DNA of 64,000 nt from Sacculina carcini (GCA_916048095.2 OU696578.1:6110007-6174006), one strand, 5' to 3'; positions 1 through 10,742 are shown, numbered from the stretch's first letter. Notes: generated by a model not told the origin, from the letters alone. Made by a program: numbers and translations.

Positions 1-2
1 TT

Positions 3-1611
3 ATTCCTCCTTCATTATCTCCTCTCAGACACATTTCCTCACCTGATCATTTTTCATCATGTAATCATCTTAGTGTGACTGACTTAACTGCCCTTATCTC
101 ATCAACTAAATTGTCGTTCTCTCCTTCTGATCCTATAAATTTTAAGGCACTTTCTGAATTGATTCCTTCCCTTTTGCCCTAATTTCTTCATTTGATTAAT
201 AGTTTTTTCATCCATGGCACTTTTATCGCTGAAAAAGATGCTACAATCCACCCTATACTTAAAAAACCCACGTTAGATCCAACTGTTATTAAAAATTATC
301 GGCCTATTTCTCTTCTCAGCTTCCCTTCCAGACTTCTTGAATCTGCCATCTCTCCTCAACTTTCTCCCTTCATTAACCAATTTCTTGATTCTTACCAATC
401 TGGCTTCCGTCCTTCATATTCCACTCAGTCTGTTCTTATCTCTGTAACCAATGGCGTTTTATCCCACTTCTCTTACCGTCGGTCTGCCTTGCTTGTTCTC
501 CTTGATATGTCTTCTGCCTTTGATTTGGTTAATCACTCTATTCTTCTTCGTGATCTCTCTCATCTTGGTATCTGCTCTAGTGCTCTCTCCCTTCTCAAAT
601 CATATCTCAGTGGTCGGACTTATGCTGTGCAATTTAATTCTTGTGTCACTTCTTCGGTTGCTCTACGTCATGGTATTCCACAGGGCTCTATTCTTGGTCC
701 TTTGTTATTTAATCTGTACATGTCCTCTCTTTGTCCTATTCTTCGTAAACACTCTATAAGTTTTCATATCTATGCTGACGATATTCAGTTTTACATCCCG
801 CTTCCTTTTCATTCTCCTTCCCTGCTATCTGACGTGCTTTCTGATATTTCTTCTTGGGCTGCAGCTCGCAATCTTCTCATCAACACTTCAAAGTCTGAGT
901 TTCTCCCTCTTCATCCTCCTCGCATTAGTCCTCCGCTGCTCTCAGCTCCCCTAAGCCGTTACCGTTCGAAATCTTGGTGTTATTTTTTATTCTTCGCTCT
1001 CCTTTGTAGATAACATTCGCTCCGTCGCACGCACTTGTCGTTTGATCCTGCGTTCACTCTATCCCATTCGTCCCTGTCTCGATCAATCTTCATCTATTAA
1101 ACTTGTTAATTCTCTTATACTCTCTAGATTAGACTATTGCAACTCACTATACTTTAGCTTACCTCGTTCTTCCCTAAAAATACTACAACGTGTTCTTAAA
1201 CAATCTTGCCGATTTGTTCTTCACCCTACTCCTTGCCGTCATACCTCCAGATTTCTATTTAAGTTTCGTTGGCTTCCAATCGTCTCTCGTATTCACTTTC
1301 GCCTTTGCTGTCTAATCTTCAAATTCCTTCATGATCCTAGTCAACCGCCCTACCTAGTCAGTCTTTTAACTCGCTCTGATAATGTTTCTTCTCGTAGACC
1401 TGTTCCCCTCATCTGTCCTCGTGCCACTAATGAATCTTCGTGGTCCTCTAAATCTTTTACTTTCTTCGGTCCGCGCATCTATAATTCTCTTCCTTCTCAT
1501 ATTACTTCATCTTCTTCCTACCACATGTTTGCTTCCCGACTTCGAAATCACCTTTTTGACGTCTCGTTTGATCCTGCTTCTCACACTTTCACTCCTTTCG
1601 CCAAACTATGA
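3..1611 (+). pseudogene. CR1/L2-like LINE reverse transcriptase, decayed, 5' end outside the window
   Basis: A non-LTR retrotransposon RT. The reading frame enters from before base 1, has a stop at about 180, continues at 192-1013, and shifts frame near 950 to resume at 1042-1611. Visible RT landmarks are ILKKPTLDP and NYRPISLLSF (fingers), a motif A-like LLDMSSAFDLVNHSILL, motif B GIPQGSILGPLLF and motif C YADDIQFY. The second part has the thumb and C-terminal pattern of this group (LDYCNSLY, then FRWLPIVSRIHFRLCCL, then GPRIYNSLP). The catalytic YADD is intact, but the stop and frameshift make the copy inactive. The coding strand is strikingly pyrimidine-rich. The clade call rests on the C-terminal motifs. 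No endonuclease is visible because the 5' part lies outside the window. Confidence 0.85.
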
Positions 1612-1654
1612 TTCCATTCAGCTATCCATTTCTCTTCCTCCTTATTGTACTCAA

Positions 1655-1852
1655 AACTCATGTGTATTTATGTATGTATGTATATGTATAAGTGCATGTT
1701 TGTGTATGTGTGTATATGTATAAGTGCATGTTTGTGTATGTATGTATATGTATATATGTATTTACGCTGTGTTGTTCGTCTTGAAGTTATGCGCGCCCGT
1801 GTTTTTACAGGCGCTATAGTAAATATATGTTTGTTTGTTTGTTTGTTTGAAT
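1655..1852 (+). repeat. Microsatellite tail: TATG/TGTATA-rich, then (TTTG)n
   Basis: A duplicated tract of TATGTATGTATATGTATAAG type (about 1665-1765) follows the LINE coding region. A short unique stretch and a GTTT/TTTG tetranucleotide run (about 1828-1850) come next. CR1/L2 elements often end in short tandem repeats, so this is plausibly the element's 3' end, although the unique bases between the two tracts leave the exact boundary open. Confidence 0.6.
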
Positions 1853-1869
1853 AGTTCATCACATATCTA

Positions 1870-2195
1870 TTGATGTTTTCTTGTTTGTGTTTATTATGAT
1901 GAATTATCAGGAAATTCCTGAAGCTGTGTTCCGGGGTGCAAAAGGAATGACGACCGATAGTCCAAATTCAGCATGTTCTCATTCCCAGAAAAGCAAGAAT
2001 TACTGTATAGCGTGTCATGGAAATATCCAAGCACACCGGAGCATCTTCAATCATATTGGCATCATAGAGATTGTGTGAATCACGATTAAATGAGATATTG
2101 TTTCAAATTGTTTGTGCTTTGTGAATATTAGACACATAATCCAGTGTGCTCATGGTCGAATTTATTGATCATTGTACGGTTTGTCGCTCAAAGCT
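1870..2195 (+). repeat. Outer left arm of a large inverted repeat (pairs with 4046-4375)
   Basis: This stretch is, with mismatches, the reverse complement of 4046-4375. For example GGAAATTCC at 1910-1918 pairs with 4318-4326, and CGGTTTGTCGCTCAAA near 2178 pairs with 4046-4061. Pairing coordinates sum to about 6237-6239 throughout, so the arms are collinear. It may be half of a long-TIR or foldback DNA transposon. Confidence 0.75.
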
Positions 2196-2379
2196 GTTCG
2201 TCCGTCGAGTATTGAAGGACAAAATATTTAACTTGTGCTGAATGTTAGGAGTGATTTTGCGGTGTTGGTTCTAAGATCATTGGGTGCAAAAAATAATCCT
2301 GGTTTCTCTGAAGATACTGCTCATTTAATTTAAATAATTTTGCGTTAGTGGACTATTTGTAATGTTATGACACCGTACA

Positions 2380-3222
2380 ATTACTCCAGATTGAGAAATG
2401 TTTATTCACATCCGTTGACTGATTCAGCTATGGATGCCAGGCATTTGTTTTTGGAGCGTTTAATGAGATGGTTGGATGGATGAACGTCAGACAGGAATAC
2501 GGTCGGTTTGACTAGAGACATTTTGGTTGTGTATCACACATCACATATCACACAACATATGCGCTCTGTGAGATCACGAAAAAATTGTGCCAATGAGTTG
2601 GGATTTTAGTGCATTATCACATCGAATCATATTCATATATATTGATTTTATCAGGCAATATTGATTTTATCACTTCAGACAATATTGATTTGAAATACTT
2701 CACGTGCTCCGCGGAATACTTAAGTTAAATTTATAAAGATGTTGCTGAACGTCTCATCTTTCGTATATGTGACGCTGATATTTCACATTCTCATCATCCA
2801 GTGATCGTATATGCTGCAGATTATTGTTGTTATTATTGCTATTCTCAAAAACAGGATTGTGATTCATGTAAAAACATTTTGGCTGCGCGAAGGGAAACCA
2901 TTTCATCCGAACATTTTTCGTATTTGAGAGAAATTGGTCGCCGAAGTCTGATATATTCTAGTGATATTGATAATATCATTCTGCTTTGGTTTCAACTGTG
3001 CAGAAGTATATTAAGTATGATAAATTGTGTATTGTTGAAAACCAGCGCGCAATAGATAGGTTTCATGCACTAGAAAAACTGAGTGATTGCGGTGTTATGC
3101 TCGACTTCTTGTACTGTTCTCAACATCGTAATTTACAATTAGATGCAGAAAAGGTGTGCGCTGCTATAAATGTTCTTTTGAACAATAATTGTTGTGACAG
3201 AAATTCATCTACGATTAATTAG
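2380..3222 (+). pseudogene. P-element/THAP-type transposase remnant (C-terminal part)
   Basis: Broken reading frames lie in an insert between two halves of the left inverted-repeat arm. A segment near 2440-2570 reads FLERLMRWLDG, stop, then TVGLTRDIL, resembling the conserved block before the C-terminal RNase H portion of P/THAP9-like transposases. After stops, 2801-3055 contains a CDSCKNIL motif followed by FSYLREIGRRSLIYSSDIDNI, resembling the cysteine block plus 'R-G-L-x-Y-P-S' segment of that family. A frame change gives a continuing stretch at 2986-3222. The family call comes from motif resemblance alone. The copy has several stops and no visible DDE core or THAP zinc finger, so it is certainly inactive. 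Confidence 0.5.
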
Positions 3223-3239
3223 AGAGAAATTTAGGCGAA

Positions 3240-3510
3240 AACGTTCCACATTGTCTCGTGTATAGTTGTTGCATGTTTGTGTAGCGACTTTTTTCAAGCC
3301 TGTATGGTTTTATAATATATTCAGTTATTCCATTTGCAATTGCATTTGAAGTTTTTTGTGTTGGTCACATGATTTTTCAAGTTAGTTGAGCCGGAATGCC
3401 AGTCAAACACCCGCACTAACTCACAGGTTCTAATAGCAACGCGTATTGCCCGTACGAGTCAATGGCCAATGCTCGATGCCGTCATACTTTCGTGAAACGG
3501 CCTGTATCTA
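3240..3510 (+). repeat. Inner left arm of the inverted repeat (pairs with 3790-4040)
   Basis: This is a reverse-complement match to 3790-4040, including CTCGTGTATA at 3255-3264 against 4021-4030 and the terminal GACGTCATACTTTCGTGAAA-type block. The right arm (3790-4375) is contiguous. The left arm is split here by about 1.04 kb of extra sequence (2196-3239) that holds the transposase remnant. Confidence 0.75.
3404..3505 (+). repeat. Direct repeat copy 1 of an AAACACCCGCACTAAC...TCATACTTT block
   Basis: About 100 bp repeated directly at about 3682-3775 with some 80-85% identity by eye. Shared landmarks are AAACACCCGCACTAAC, ACGAGTCAAT and GTCATACTTT. The inverted copy lies at 3790-3890, so the block occurs three times around the centre of the inverted repeat. 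Confidence 0.65.
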
Positions 3511-3681
3511 GGTGGCGTTGACCTGTTCTGAGGGCCTACAATATACATTCACTCACGACATTCAGCACGAATTTAATACTTTGTATTTCAATAGTCGACG
3601 GGCGAATGGTTTTGAGCGACAAACCCTACGATGATCAATACATTCGAGCATGACCACACTGGTTTCGGTGGTTCTAGGCAA

Positions 3682-3775
3682 ACACCCGCACTAACACACA
3701 AGTTATAATAGCAAAGCGTACCGCCAGTACGAGTCAATAGCCTATGATCGGGGACGTCATACTTTGGTGAACGGG
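3682..3775 (+). repeat. Direct repeat copy 2 of the same block
   Basis: Degenerate direct copy of 3404-3505, lying in the spacer between the arms. It retains AAACACCCGCACTAAC, TACGAGTCAATAG and ACGTCATACTTTGGTGAA. Confidence 0.65.
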
Positions 3776-3784
3776 CCAACGCCC

Positions 3785-4375
3785 ACTAGATACAGGCCGT
3801 TTCACGAAAGTATGACGTCATCGGTTCAAGTGATTGACTCGTACGGGCGATACGCGTTGCTATGTGTTAATGCGGGTGTTTGACTGGCATTCCGGTTCAA
3901 CTGACTTGAAAAAGCATGTAACCAGCATGCAAAGCTTCAAATACAATTGCAAATGGAATAACTGAATATATTATATAACCACACAGGCATAAAAAGGTCA
4001 CAACACAAACATGCAACCACTATACACGAGAAAATGTTGAAAGTTTGAGCGACAAACCGTACGATGATAAATAAACTCGAGCCTGATCACATTTGATTTT
4101 GTGTCTATTATCCATGAAACACCAACAATTTGAAACAATACCTGATTTAAGCGTGATTCACACAATCTCTATGATGCTAATATGATTGAAGATGCTCCGG
4201 TGTGCTTGGATATTTCCATGACACGCTATATAGTAATTCTTGCTTTTCTGGGAATGAGAACATGCTGAACTTAGACTATCGGTCGTCATTCTTTTTTGCA
4301 CCCCGGAACACAGCTTCAGGAATTTCCTGATAATACATCATAATGAACACAAACAAGAAAGCCTCAATATATCTG
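3785..4375 (+). repeat. Right arm of the large inverted repeat (contiguous)
   Basis: Reverse complement of 3240-3510 (inner part) and then of 1870-2195 (outer part), in the order expected for one contiguous arm. It starts with ACAGGCCGTTTCACGAAAGT and ends beside AAACAAGAAAGCC. Together with the left arm it defines an approximately 2.5 kb inverted structure. Confidence 0.75.
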
Positions 4376-5150
4376 TGATAAACTATACATTTCATACTAC
4401 CCGTAGTTATATATTATGATTAATATTAATTCGTATTTTAAGCGCGTACCATAATGTGACTATATGACACGTCCTGCTACGAACCAATCTACAGCGATGC
4501 CTCCCAGTATACTCAAGCGAGTATTAAAATTCGCGCGCGGGCCAAGATTCGAACCGCGAGCCTCTGACGCAAGATTTCAGCGCCTTAGCCACTGAACTAC
4601 TCGAGATCTGAAATGATTTCTCTTATATATTGTCGCTAATGAGTTTCAAGCATCACTAATATATATATTGCATAATCAATAACCTAATTTTAAACAATCA
4701 ATTTAGACGAAAAGCGAAACACTAGCAGCTACAAAGCTAAACAGCTGAACAGTGTTCACCTCTGTTGATTTATAACTATGATGGTATGCAAATATATATA
4801 TAATACATATTTAACGAAACCAAGACCACATGAGAATCGAGCAGATGTGCATATTTTACTGAACCTATGGACGTAACCAAACCACTGACCGCAGCAAAAA
4901 GTCCAGGATGATGATATGCAGAATCATCCGAGTGAGGATCACAAAATGGCTGCGCAAATCACACTTGATATAAAATCTGACTAATTCGCACTTCACTTTA
5001 AACCACACTGAAGTGAAAATCACTAAACACGTCAATTATCGCCAAGAATAGCACGCGAGAAAACACTAAACACTTGAGAACAATAACCACGTGCGCTCGC
5101 TACAGTGCAACTACATTGACTGACAGTTGAAACAATGGGCAGTGCACTGT
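4376..5150. other. AT-rich stretch with no recognisable gene
   Basis: Apart from the tRNA-like core at 4535-4610, nothing protein-coding or repetitive was recognised here. Reading frames are short on both strands. Confidence 0.5.
4535..4610 (-). other. tRNA-like core (SINE head or tRNA pseudogene)
   Basis: On the minus strand an A-box-like TAGTTCAGTGG (4599-4589) is followed about 45 bases later by a B-box-like GGTTCGAATCT (4555-4545). The D-arm-like segment continues GGCTAAGGCGCTG. The T-stem and acceptor stem do not pair well, so a functional tRNA is unlikely. A tRNA-derived SINE head or tRNA pseudogene fits better. No SINE body was delimited. Confidence 0.5.
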
Positions 5151-5157
5151 GACGTGG

Positions 5158-5255
5158 CGATGACGTCATACTTTCGTGGAAGGGCCTGTAGTATAGGTGG
5201 CATTGAACGGGCCTGTAATCTAGGTGGCGTTGGTGGAAGGGCCTGTAGTCTAGAT
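5158..5255 (+). repeat. Short repeated end motifs (GGGCCTGTAGTCTAG)
   Basis: Three near copies of a motif (A)GGGCCTGTA(G/A)TCTAGGTGG lie in tandem. The first is preceded by GACGTCATACTTTCGTGGAA, the same block found at the inner ends of the inverted repeat at 3240-4040 (there GACGTCATACTTTCGTGAAA-like). This suggests another end of the same DNA transposon family. Confidence 0.5.
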
Positions 5256-5380
5256 CAGTGTTTCTCAACGTGGGTCATATGGCCCCCTTGGGGTCACGAG
5301 AATTTTCTGAAGGGCCATAGGACAAAATTTATAAAATGGGGCCACCATATTTTCTCACGGGCCACGAAACATTTGTTGAA
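5256..5380 (+). mobile_element. hAT-type transposon end
   Basis: Starts CAGTGTTTCTCAACGTGGG and continues ATGGCCCCCTTGGGGTCACGAG, a typical terminal sequence of non-autonomous hAT elements (CAGNGNTTCTCAACC-like end followed by a GGCCCC/GGGGTC segment). It is preceded by GTCTAGAT, which has the TCTAGA core common at hAT target sites. The opposite terminus was not identified, so this may be a truncated copy. Confidence 0.55.
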
Positions 5381-5384
5381 ATAA

Positions 5385-5525
5385 TATAATAGCTTATATT
5401 TTTATTGTCGATGTTGTAAATTTCAATCGTTATCTAATAAAGCTAATCTAAGCTAAGCTATTAATCTAAATAATCTAATCTATATTAATATTAATAAAAT
5501 ATTAATCTAAGCTAATCTAATAAAG
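5385..5525. repeat. AT-rich low-complexity TAATCTAAGCTAATCTA tract
   Basis: Irregular repetition of TAATCTAA and AAGCTAATC units, no coding potential, directly left of the large palindrome. Confidence 0.6.
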
Positions 5526-6418
5526 CTATATCTAAATAAAGCAACGCTAGCATCAAGGTGAAGCAATTCACACACAGCGCTGTGTCAATACTGCACTGTC
5601 GCCAAAATTATCCACATGTTTACATGAGATAACATGTCGCCAACATTATCCACATGTTTTATGTGTATTCAATATGTAACAAAACACAAATGTGTGAGTG
5701 TGATGTATATTAAAGATAAAATCATGATTATCTAACCAAGAATACATGCATAGATATATAAATACGTATGTGTTAAAGCGGCGCACTGGTAGAGATGCAC
5801 ATATATTTTCCGTGATAATGAAGTCTTATACTAATACGGTTCTCTTTGTGATTTTGTAAGTTTCATTGAGAACCAGTTTTGGAAAACCATTGTATAAATC
5901 AAAATTGTAATTAATTCAAAATTCAACGATGATATATATCAAAACCAAAACTTAGAAAAATCTGCCTTTTATTGAACAAAAACAAGTTTTTTTAAAGCAC
6001 ATGTTCTAAGCTATGGTTTAAACCAAGTGGTTTGAACCACACAATCCCTGGTTTATGTAAAACTTTCACATTGTTATCATCGTCATCATCATTATGTATT
6101 CGTTTTTACAACGTTTGTTTTCAGTGTATCGGTGCCTAGTACCTGAGGGAAGCTGTGGCCACTTGTGCTGGTGGCGCCTTGGTGGTGTCATTATTGGCTC
6201 CGCCCACCACTAGCGCATCTGAGAAATGTCGCCTAGATCAGTGGTTATTAACCTTTTTCTTGCCGTGGTTCCCTTGTTGCGCTACTGGCTAACTTCGCCA
6301 AAAGCAACACAGATGCTGTAGTTTCAGATATATTTACTATACATTAACAGTTCATAACACATAACAATACATAATAAAATAATGTACAATACAGCACATA
6401 CAAGTGCAAAATACAGGC
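5523..6418 (+). repeat. Left arm of ~1.9 kb palindrome
   Basis: Reverse complement of 6551-7449 with few mismatches. Pair sums are constant at about 12968-12972, for example GCAACGCTAG at 5541-5550 with CTAGCGTTGC at 7422-7431, and CCTAGATCAGTGGTTATTA at about 6232 with its complement ending at about 6737. The outer ~80 bases are an inverted copy of the left end of the BEL/Pao LTR that begins at about 7361. Confidence 0.9.
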
Positions 6419-6730
6419 ACGTTTGCACGTTATTGTAACTGTGTGCACTGGGCTTACGCAACATTGTTGCTGGCTGCGCGTATGTACACTGTGGCCCGCT
6501 GCGCCTATTCTTACTTGTGTGTATAGCTGCGCGTTTAATTGATTGTATTACCTGTATTTTGCACTTGTATGTTCTGTATTGTACATGATTTTATTATGGA
6601 TTGTTATGTGTTATGAACTGTTAATGTATAGTAAATATATCTGAAACTACAGCATCTGTGTGGCTTTTGGCGAAGTTAGCCAGTAGCGCAACAAGGGAAC
6701 CACGGCAAGAAAAAGGTTAATAACCAGTGA
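6239..6730. mobile_element. hAT-like inverted-repeat element at the palindrome centre
   Basis: The left end CAGTGGTTATTAACCTTTTT and the right end (reverse complement of about 6711-6730) have the form of hAT termini. The region between has ~180-bp inverted arms and a ~130-bp non-palindromic loop (6419-6550). Flanks are GCCTAGAT on the left and ATCTAGGC on the right. They are inverted, not direct, so no target-site duplication can be claimed and the symmetry simply continues outward. No coding capacity. Confidence 0.5.
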
Positions 6731-7449
6731 TCTAGGCGACATTGCTCAGATGCGCTAGTGGTGGGCGGAGCCAATGATGACACCACCAAGGCGCCACCAG
6801 CACAAGTGGCCACAGCTTCCCTCAGGTACTAGGCACCGATACACTGAAAACAAACGTTGTAAAAACGAATACATAATGATGAGGACGATGATAACAATGT
6901 GAAAGTTTTACATAAACCAGGGTTTGTATGGTTCAAACCACTTGGTTTAAACCATAGCTTAGAACATGTGCTTTAAAAAAACTTGTTTTTGTTCAATAAA
7001 AGGCAGATTTTTCTAAGTTTTGGTTTTGATATATATCATCGTTGAATTTTGAATTAATTACAATTTTGAATTATGTAATTGTTTTCCAAAACTGGTTCTC
7101 AACGAAACTTACAAAATCACAAAGAGAACCATATTAGTATAAGACTTATATCATTAACACGGAAAATATATGTGCATCTCTACCAGTGCGCCGCTTTAAC
7201 ACATACGTGTTTATATATCTATGCATGTATCCTTGGTTAGATAATTATGATTTTATCTTTAATATATATCACACTCACACATTTGTGTTTTGTTACATAT
7301 TGAATACACATAAAACATGTGGATAATGTTGGCGACATGTTATCTCATGTAAGCATGTGGATAATTTTGGCGACAGTGCAGTATTGACACAGCGCTGTGT
7401 GTGAATTGCTTCACCTTGATGCTAGCGTTGCTGTATTTAGATATAGCTT
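6551..7449 (+). repeat. Right arm of ~1.9 kb palindrome
   Basis: Partner of 5523-6418. The arm runs into the 5' LTR of the BEL/Pao element and stops matching shortly after TTAGATATAGCTT (about 7449). The inverted duplication therefore includes the first ~90 bases of that LTR. Confidence 0.9.
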
Positions 7450-7801
7450 CGAGTAGATATATGACCCATTGTTCACTTGCAATGTTGTGCCCGCTCGCAC
7501 TCTGCCTGCATCTCTTGCAAAATCAGCGGACGGTAAATATAGTGCGCCTATTGTATGTGTTTGTGTATATGCATGTGTATGCGTGTATGTGTGCATATGC
7601 ATGTGTCATATGCGTGTGTGCATATGTGTGTGCATATGCATGTATGTTTTTGTGTATGTGTTGCAATGTTTGCTATACACTATTATTGGCGATCAAGCTG
7701 AGCATTGCTAATTTGGACGCTTGCGTTGATGGAAGCAGGATTTGAGCAATACAAGTTTCGTTCGTTGTGATTTAAATTTTTGTGACTTATAATCCTGTCC
7801 A
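7361..7801 (+). mobile_element. BEL/Pao element, 5' LTR
   Basis: Direct repeat of 12654-13089 at roughly 90% identity. Shared blocks include GTGCAGTATTGACACAGCGC, AAAATCAGCGGACGGTAAAT, a TATGCATGTGTATG-rich microsatellite and TTTGAGCAATACAAGTTTCG. The left end differs (TTTTGGCGACAG here, TGTTGGCGATAG in the 3' LTR), so the 5' edge is slightly damaged or altered by the palindrome. Confidence 0.9.
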
Positions 7802-7807
7802 TGATAC

Positions 7808-7830
7808 ATTTGGTGCCGAAACCCGGGAAA
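7808..7830 (+). other. Primer-binding site of the BEL/Pao element
   Basis: TTTGGTGCCGAAACCCGGGA lies a few bases after the 5' LTR. TGGTGCCGAAACCCGGGA is the form usual for BEL/Pao primer-binding sites (complementary to a tRNA 3' end beginning TGG). Confidence 0.8.
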
Positions 7831-7876
7831 CTTCTGTGAGACGTTTGGATTTTTGTATGTTTGCTTTTTGTATTTG

Positions 7877-8735
7877 ATGATGTCGGAAACATTGCCAATT
7901 TTGAAGAGAAGGAGAAGTGCTGAGCAAGGATGGCTGACACGTATCTCGAACGAGATAAATGAGTTTTTGACCTCGGCCGATCCGTCTCAAGTGGCCATTC
8001 AAGACGCACTGGACAGTTTCACCACGAGGATGAATAAGTTGGAAGAGATTCAGTGTGAAATTGACAGCATCATTCCGGAAGAAGAGATGTCTGCTGACAT
8101 GGATGCCGTTCACAAATTCATGGCCAAGGTTAAAGCTGTCAAAGTGGCTGGGGTGGAATATTTGCAGAAAATTGTTGGTGAAAAAAGCAGCAGTGAGTTT
8201 TTGTCAGTATCCAGAAAGAGTTCTGATAAAGCGAAGCTTCCGACACTTGAATTGCCGAGATTTGATGGAGATCCTCTGAAATGGCAAAACTTTTGGGATT
8301 GTTTCAACGCTGCTGTGTTCAACAGTAAAATGTCAGACATCATGAAATATACGTACTTGAAGTCTCTGCTGGACGTGAATGCGAAAGCATGCCTAATGGG
8401 TATGTCAGTCACCGGATCAAATTACAGCAGCGCGCGTAAATTATTGGAAGATCGTTTTGGACGTCGGGAAAATATCATATTTTCTCATGTGCAGAGTTTG
8501 ATTGACCTGAGTGTTGATAAGGCCAATGTGAAAGGCACCACCTCACTGAGACATCTTCAAGACACCTTGTTGGCTCATACAAGAAGCCTTGAAGTGCTGG
8601 GAATAAGTGGTTCTTCGTATGGAGTCTTCTTGACATAATTCTTGTTGTCGAAACTTGCTGGATCTGTCAGACTCGAGTGGGCACGAATTAGCGACGGAAA
8701 AGAAAGCGACTCTAGCTATCTAGCGAAAGCTATCT
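7877..8735 (+). pseudogene. gag: BEL/Pao gag (DUF1759-type) pseudogene
   Basis: Structural polyprotein of an LTR retrotransposon. The preferred start is the ATGATG at 7877, which follows the PBS by about 50 bases. An N-terminal coiled-coil-like region (about residues 15-60) is followed by the gag signature LPTLELPRFDGDPLKWQNFWDCF and then YLKSLLDVNAKACLMGMSVTGSNYSSARKLLEDRFGRRENII, typical of the BEL/Pao gag family. The frame stops at 8636-8638 and resumes at 8642 with LSKLAGSVRLEWARISD, again typical gag. Around 8735 it jumps directly to protease/pol-type sequence. The zinc knuckles and the DTG active site are missing, so an internal deletion has removed the gag end and protease core. Confidence 0.85.
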
Positions 8736-10620
8736 CTGTAGAACATTTGGAGCAATTCAAAAACATTGAATTTGCAGATTGTAGTGTGGACAAAAATAGC
8801 TGTAATATTGATATTTTAGTTGGTCTAGACAGCTACTGGTCTTTGATTAAAGGTAGTTTGATCAAGTCCGACAAAGGATTGGTTGCACAAGAAACCGTAT
8901 TTGGATGGGTCTTGTCTGGCTCTGTGATCTGCGAGTCGCAGGATAAAGTTGACGCGCAACTATTGATCATGTCAGATATAAGTGAGTCTTGTCTACATCG
9001 TTTGTGGAACCTTGAAGATGTAGGCAATTTTTCACAGAAAAACTGAAACTGACAAGATAATCGGTGAGTTTGAGCACAGTATCTCTTTTCATGATGGCAG
9101 ATATCAGGTGCTCTTACTTTGGAAGCCAGAGCCTATTGAATTGCTTGATAACCGGTGTTGTGCTGAGAAAAGAGTGTTTGCTCTCAATAAAAAATTAGGG
9201 AAGCAAACTGATCTCCTTGAAAAATACAACGATGTCATGCAGGAGATGCTGAACACTGGGGTAATATAGGATGTAAGTGATGAGAGAAAGCAAGTTAATC
9301 GTGACTCTTACTTGCTTCACAGACCAGTTATTAAAAGCTTTCAGTACCACTCAGGTCAGACCAGTGTTTGATGCATCTGTCGCCGGACCCAATGGTTTAT
9401 CGTTGAACGATTGTTTGGAGCCTTGGCCGAGCCTGATCCCGGACTTGGTACAGGTGCTATTACGTTTTAGACGTTGGAAGGCTGCTTTATCTGCAGACCT
9501 TCGTAAAGCATTCTTGCAGGTGCAATTGCACCCCGATTATCGTGATGTCCACCGTTTTCTTTGGATTGTGGATGTTAGGGTGAAAGTAATGCGTTTCAAT
9601 CGCGTCACTTTCGGCGTTAACTGCAGCCCCTACTTGTTGAACGCTACCATACGTCATCACTTGTCAAGTGTTCCTGAAAGTCATGTAGTGAGCGAGCTGC
9701 GTTCTAACATGTACGTGGATGATAGGCTTAGTGGAGCAGACTCGGAGGAGAATGCCCTTGAAATGTTTACTGAAGCCAGAGACACATTTGAGACCGCTGG
9801 TATGTCACTGATTAAATTTAAGTCAAATAGTACGCTTCTGTTGGACAAAGTTCCTTTGTCTTGTGATGACAATTCTCATCAATTTGTGAAAGTTTTGGGT
9901 GTCAATTGGTTGTCTAAAAATTATTTGTTCACTTTTGGCAGTTTCACTGCTGGAGATGATTTTGTGATTACAAAACGTGTCGTGTTAAGTTACATTGCTC
10001 GAATGTTTGATCCGCTGGGTTTCATCAATCCGTTTCTAATGAGAGCCAAACGTTTATTTAAGGATTTGTGGCACATGGGACTTGATTGGGATGAGCAGAT
10101 ACCTCCTGACTGCTGCAATACGTTTATAAGCTAGCTTTCAGGAATCACCTATCTCGAACAACTTAACATTCCTCGTTGCTATTTTCTTGATGGCTGGAAA
10201 AATGGAGACAAAATTGAAATTCACGCATTTGGAGATGCATCGGAATGTGGATATGGAGCTGTTGCTTACTCTGTTGCTTACTGTTGCTATTGTCATATCA
10301 AAAGCCCGAGGGGCTCCGTTGAAAAAAGTGAGTCTTCCTAGACTTGAATTGATTGCTTGTGTCTTTGCTGCTCGATTACTTGTTTTTGTGCGCGGTTCCT
10401 TGTGCTTGCCTGCTGACACCATGTATCGTTGTAGGACTGATTCAATGGTGGCGCTATCATGGATCAAACACTAACCTACAAGCCTGGAAGCAGTTTGTAG
10501 CCAATCGAGTTGCGGAAATTCAAAATCTCACGAACACTGCTTGCTGGTGTCGTGTGAAAGGTAAGGATAATCCTGCAGATTTTCTAACAGGTGGGGTAGC
10601 TGCTTCAGAGTTATAGTCTC
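8736..10620 (+). pseudogene. pol: BEL/Pao pol: protease tail, reverse transcriptase, RNase H (broken)
   Basis: 8736-9046 begins with the C-terminal part of the A17-type protease region (ADCSVDKNSCNIDILVGLDSY, then VAQETVFGWVLSG). RT follows in broken frames from 9060 and openly at 9277-10134: RPVFDASVAGPNGLSLNDCL, ADLRKAFLQVQLHP (motif A Asp) and NMYVDDRLSGADSEENA (motif C YVDD intact). It ends with the thumb segment SYIARMFDPLGFINPF. RNase H-like sequence follows at about 10140-10620 in two frames, including LPRLELIACVFAARLL and the tail KGKDNPADFLTGG. At least four frame breaks or stops make it non-functional. Confidence 0.88.
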
Positions 10621-10742
10621 GTAGCGACTGGATACGTGGCCCCTCATGGCTATATTGTAACGGCTGGAACTGTGTTACAGATGTTGATTGCGTAACCACT
10701 CTTCCTGTCATTGATAGTAATCAGTCGCAAGATACATATCCA

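Noticed and set aside
1668-1862. Minus-strand frame of His/Thr/Tyr repeats
   Set aside because: Translation of the microsatellite at the end of the CR1/L2-like LINE.
4535-4610. Functional tRNA gene
   Set aside because: The A and B boxes are present, but the T-stem and acceptor stem do not pair convincingly and no clear anticodon arm can be assigned.
6231-6738. hAT insertion with an 8-bp target duplication at the palindrome centre
   Set aside because: The flanks GCCTAGAT and ATCTAGGC are inverted, not direct, and belong to the larger palindrome.
7411-7711. Open frames rich in Cys/Val/Tyr or His/Thr over the LTR (also at 12690-13034)
   Set aside because: They are translations of the TATGCATGTGTATG microsatellite inside the BEL LTRs, without family similarity.
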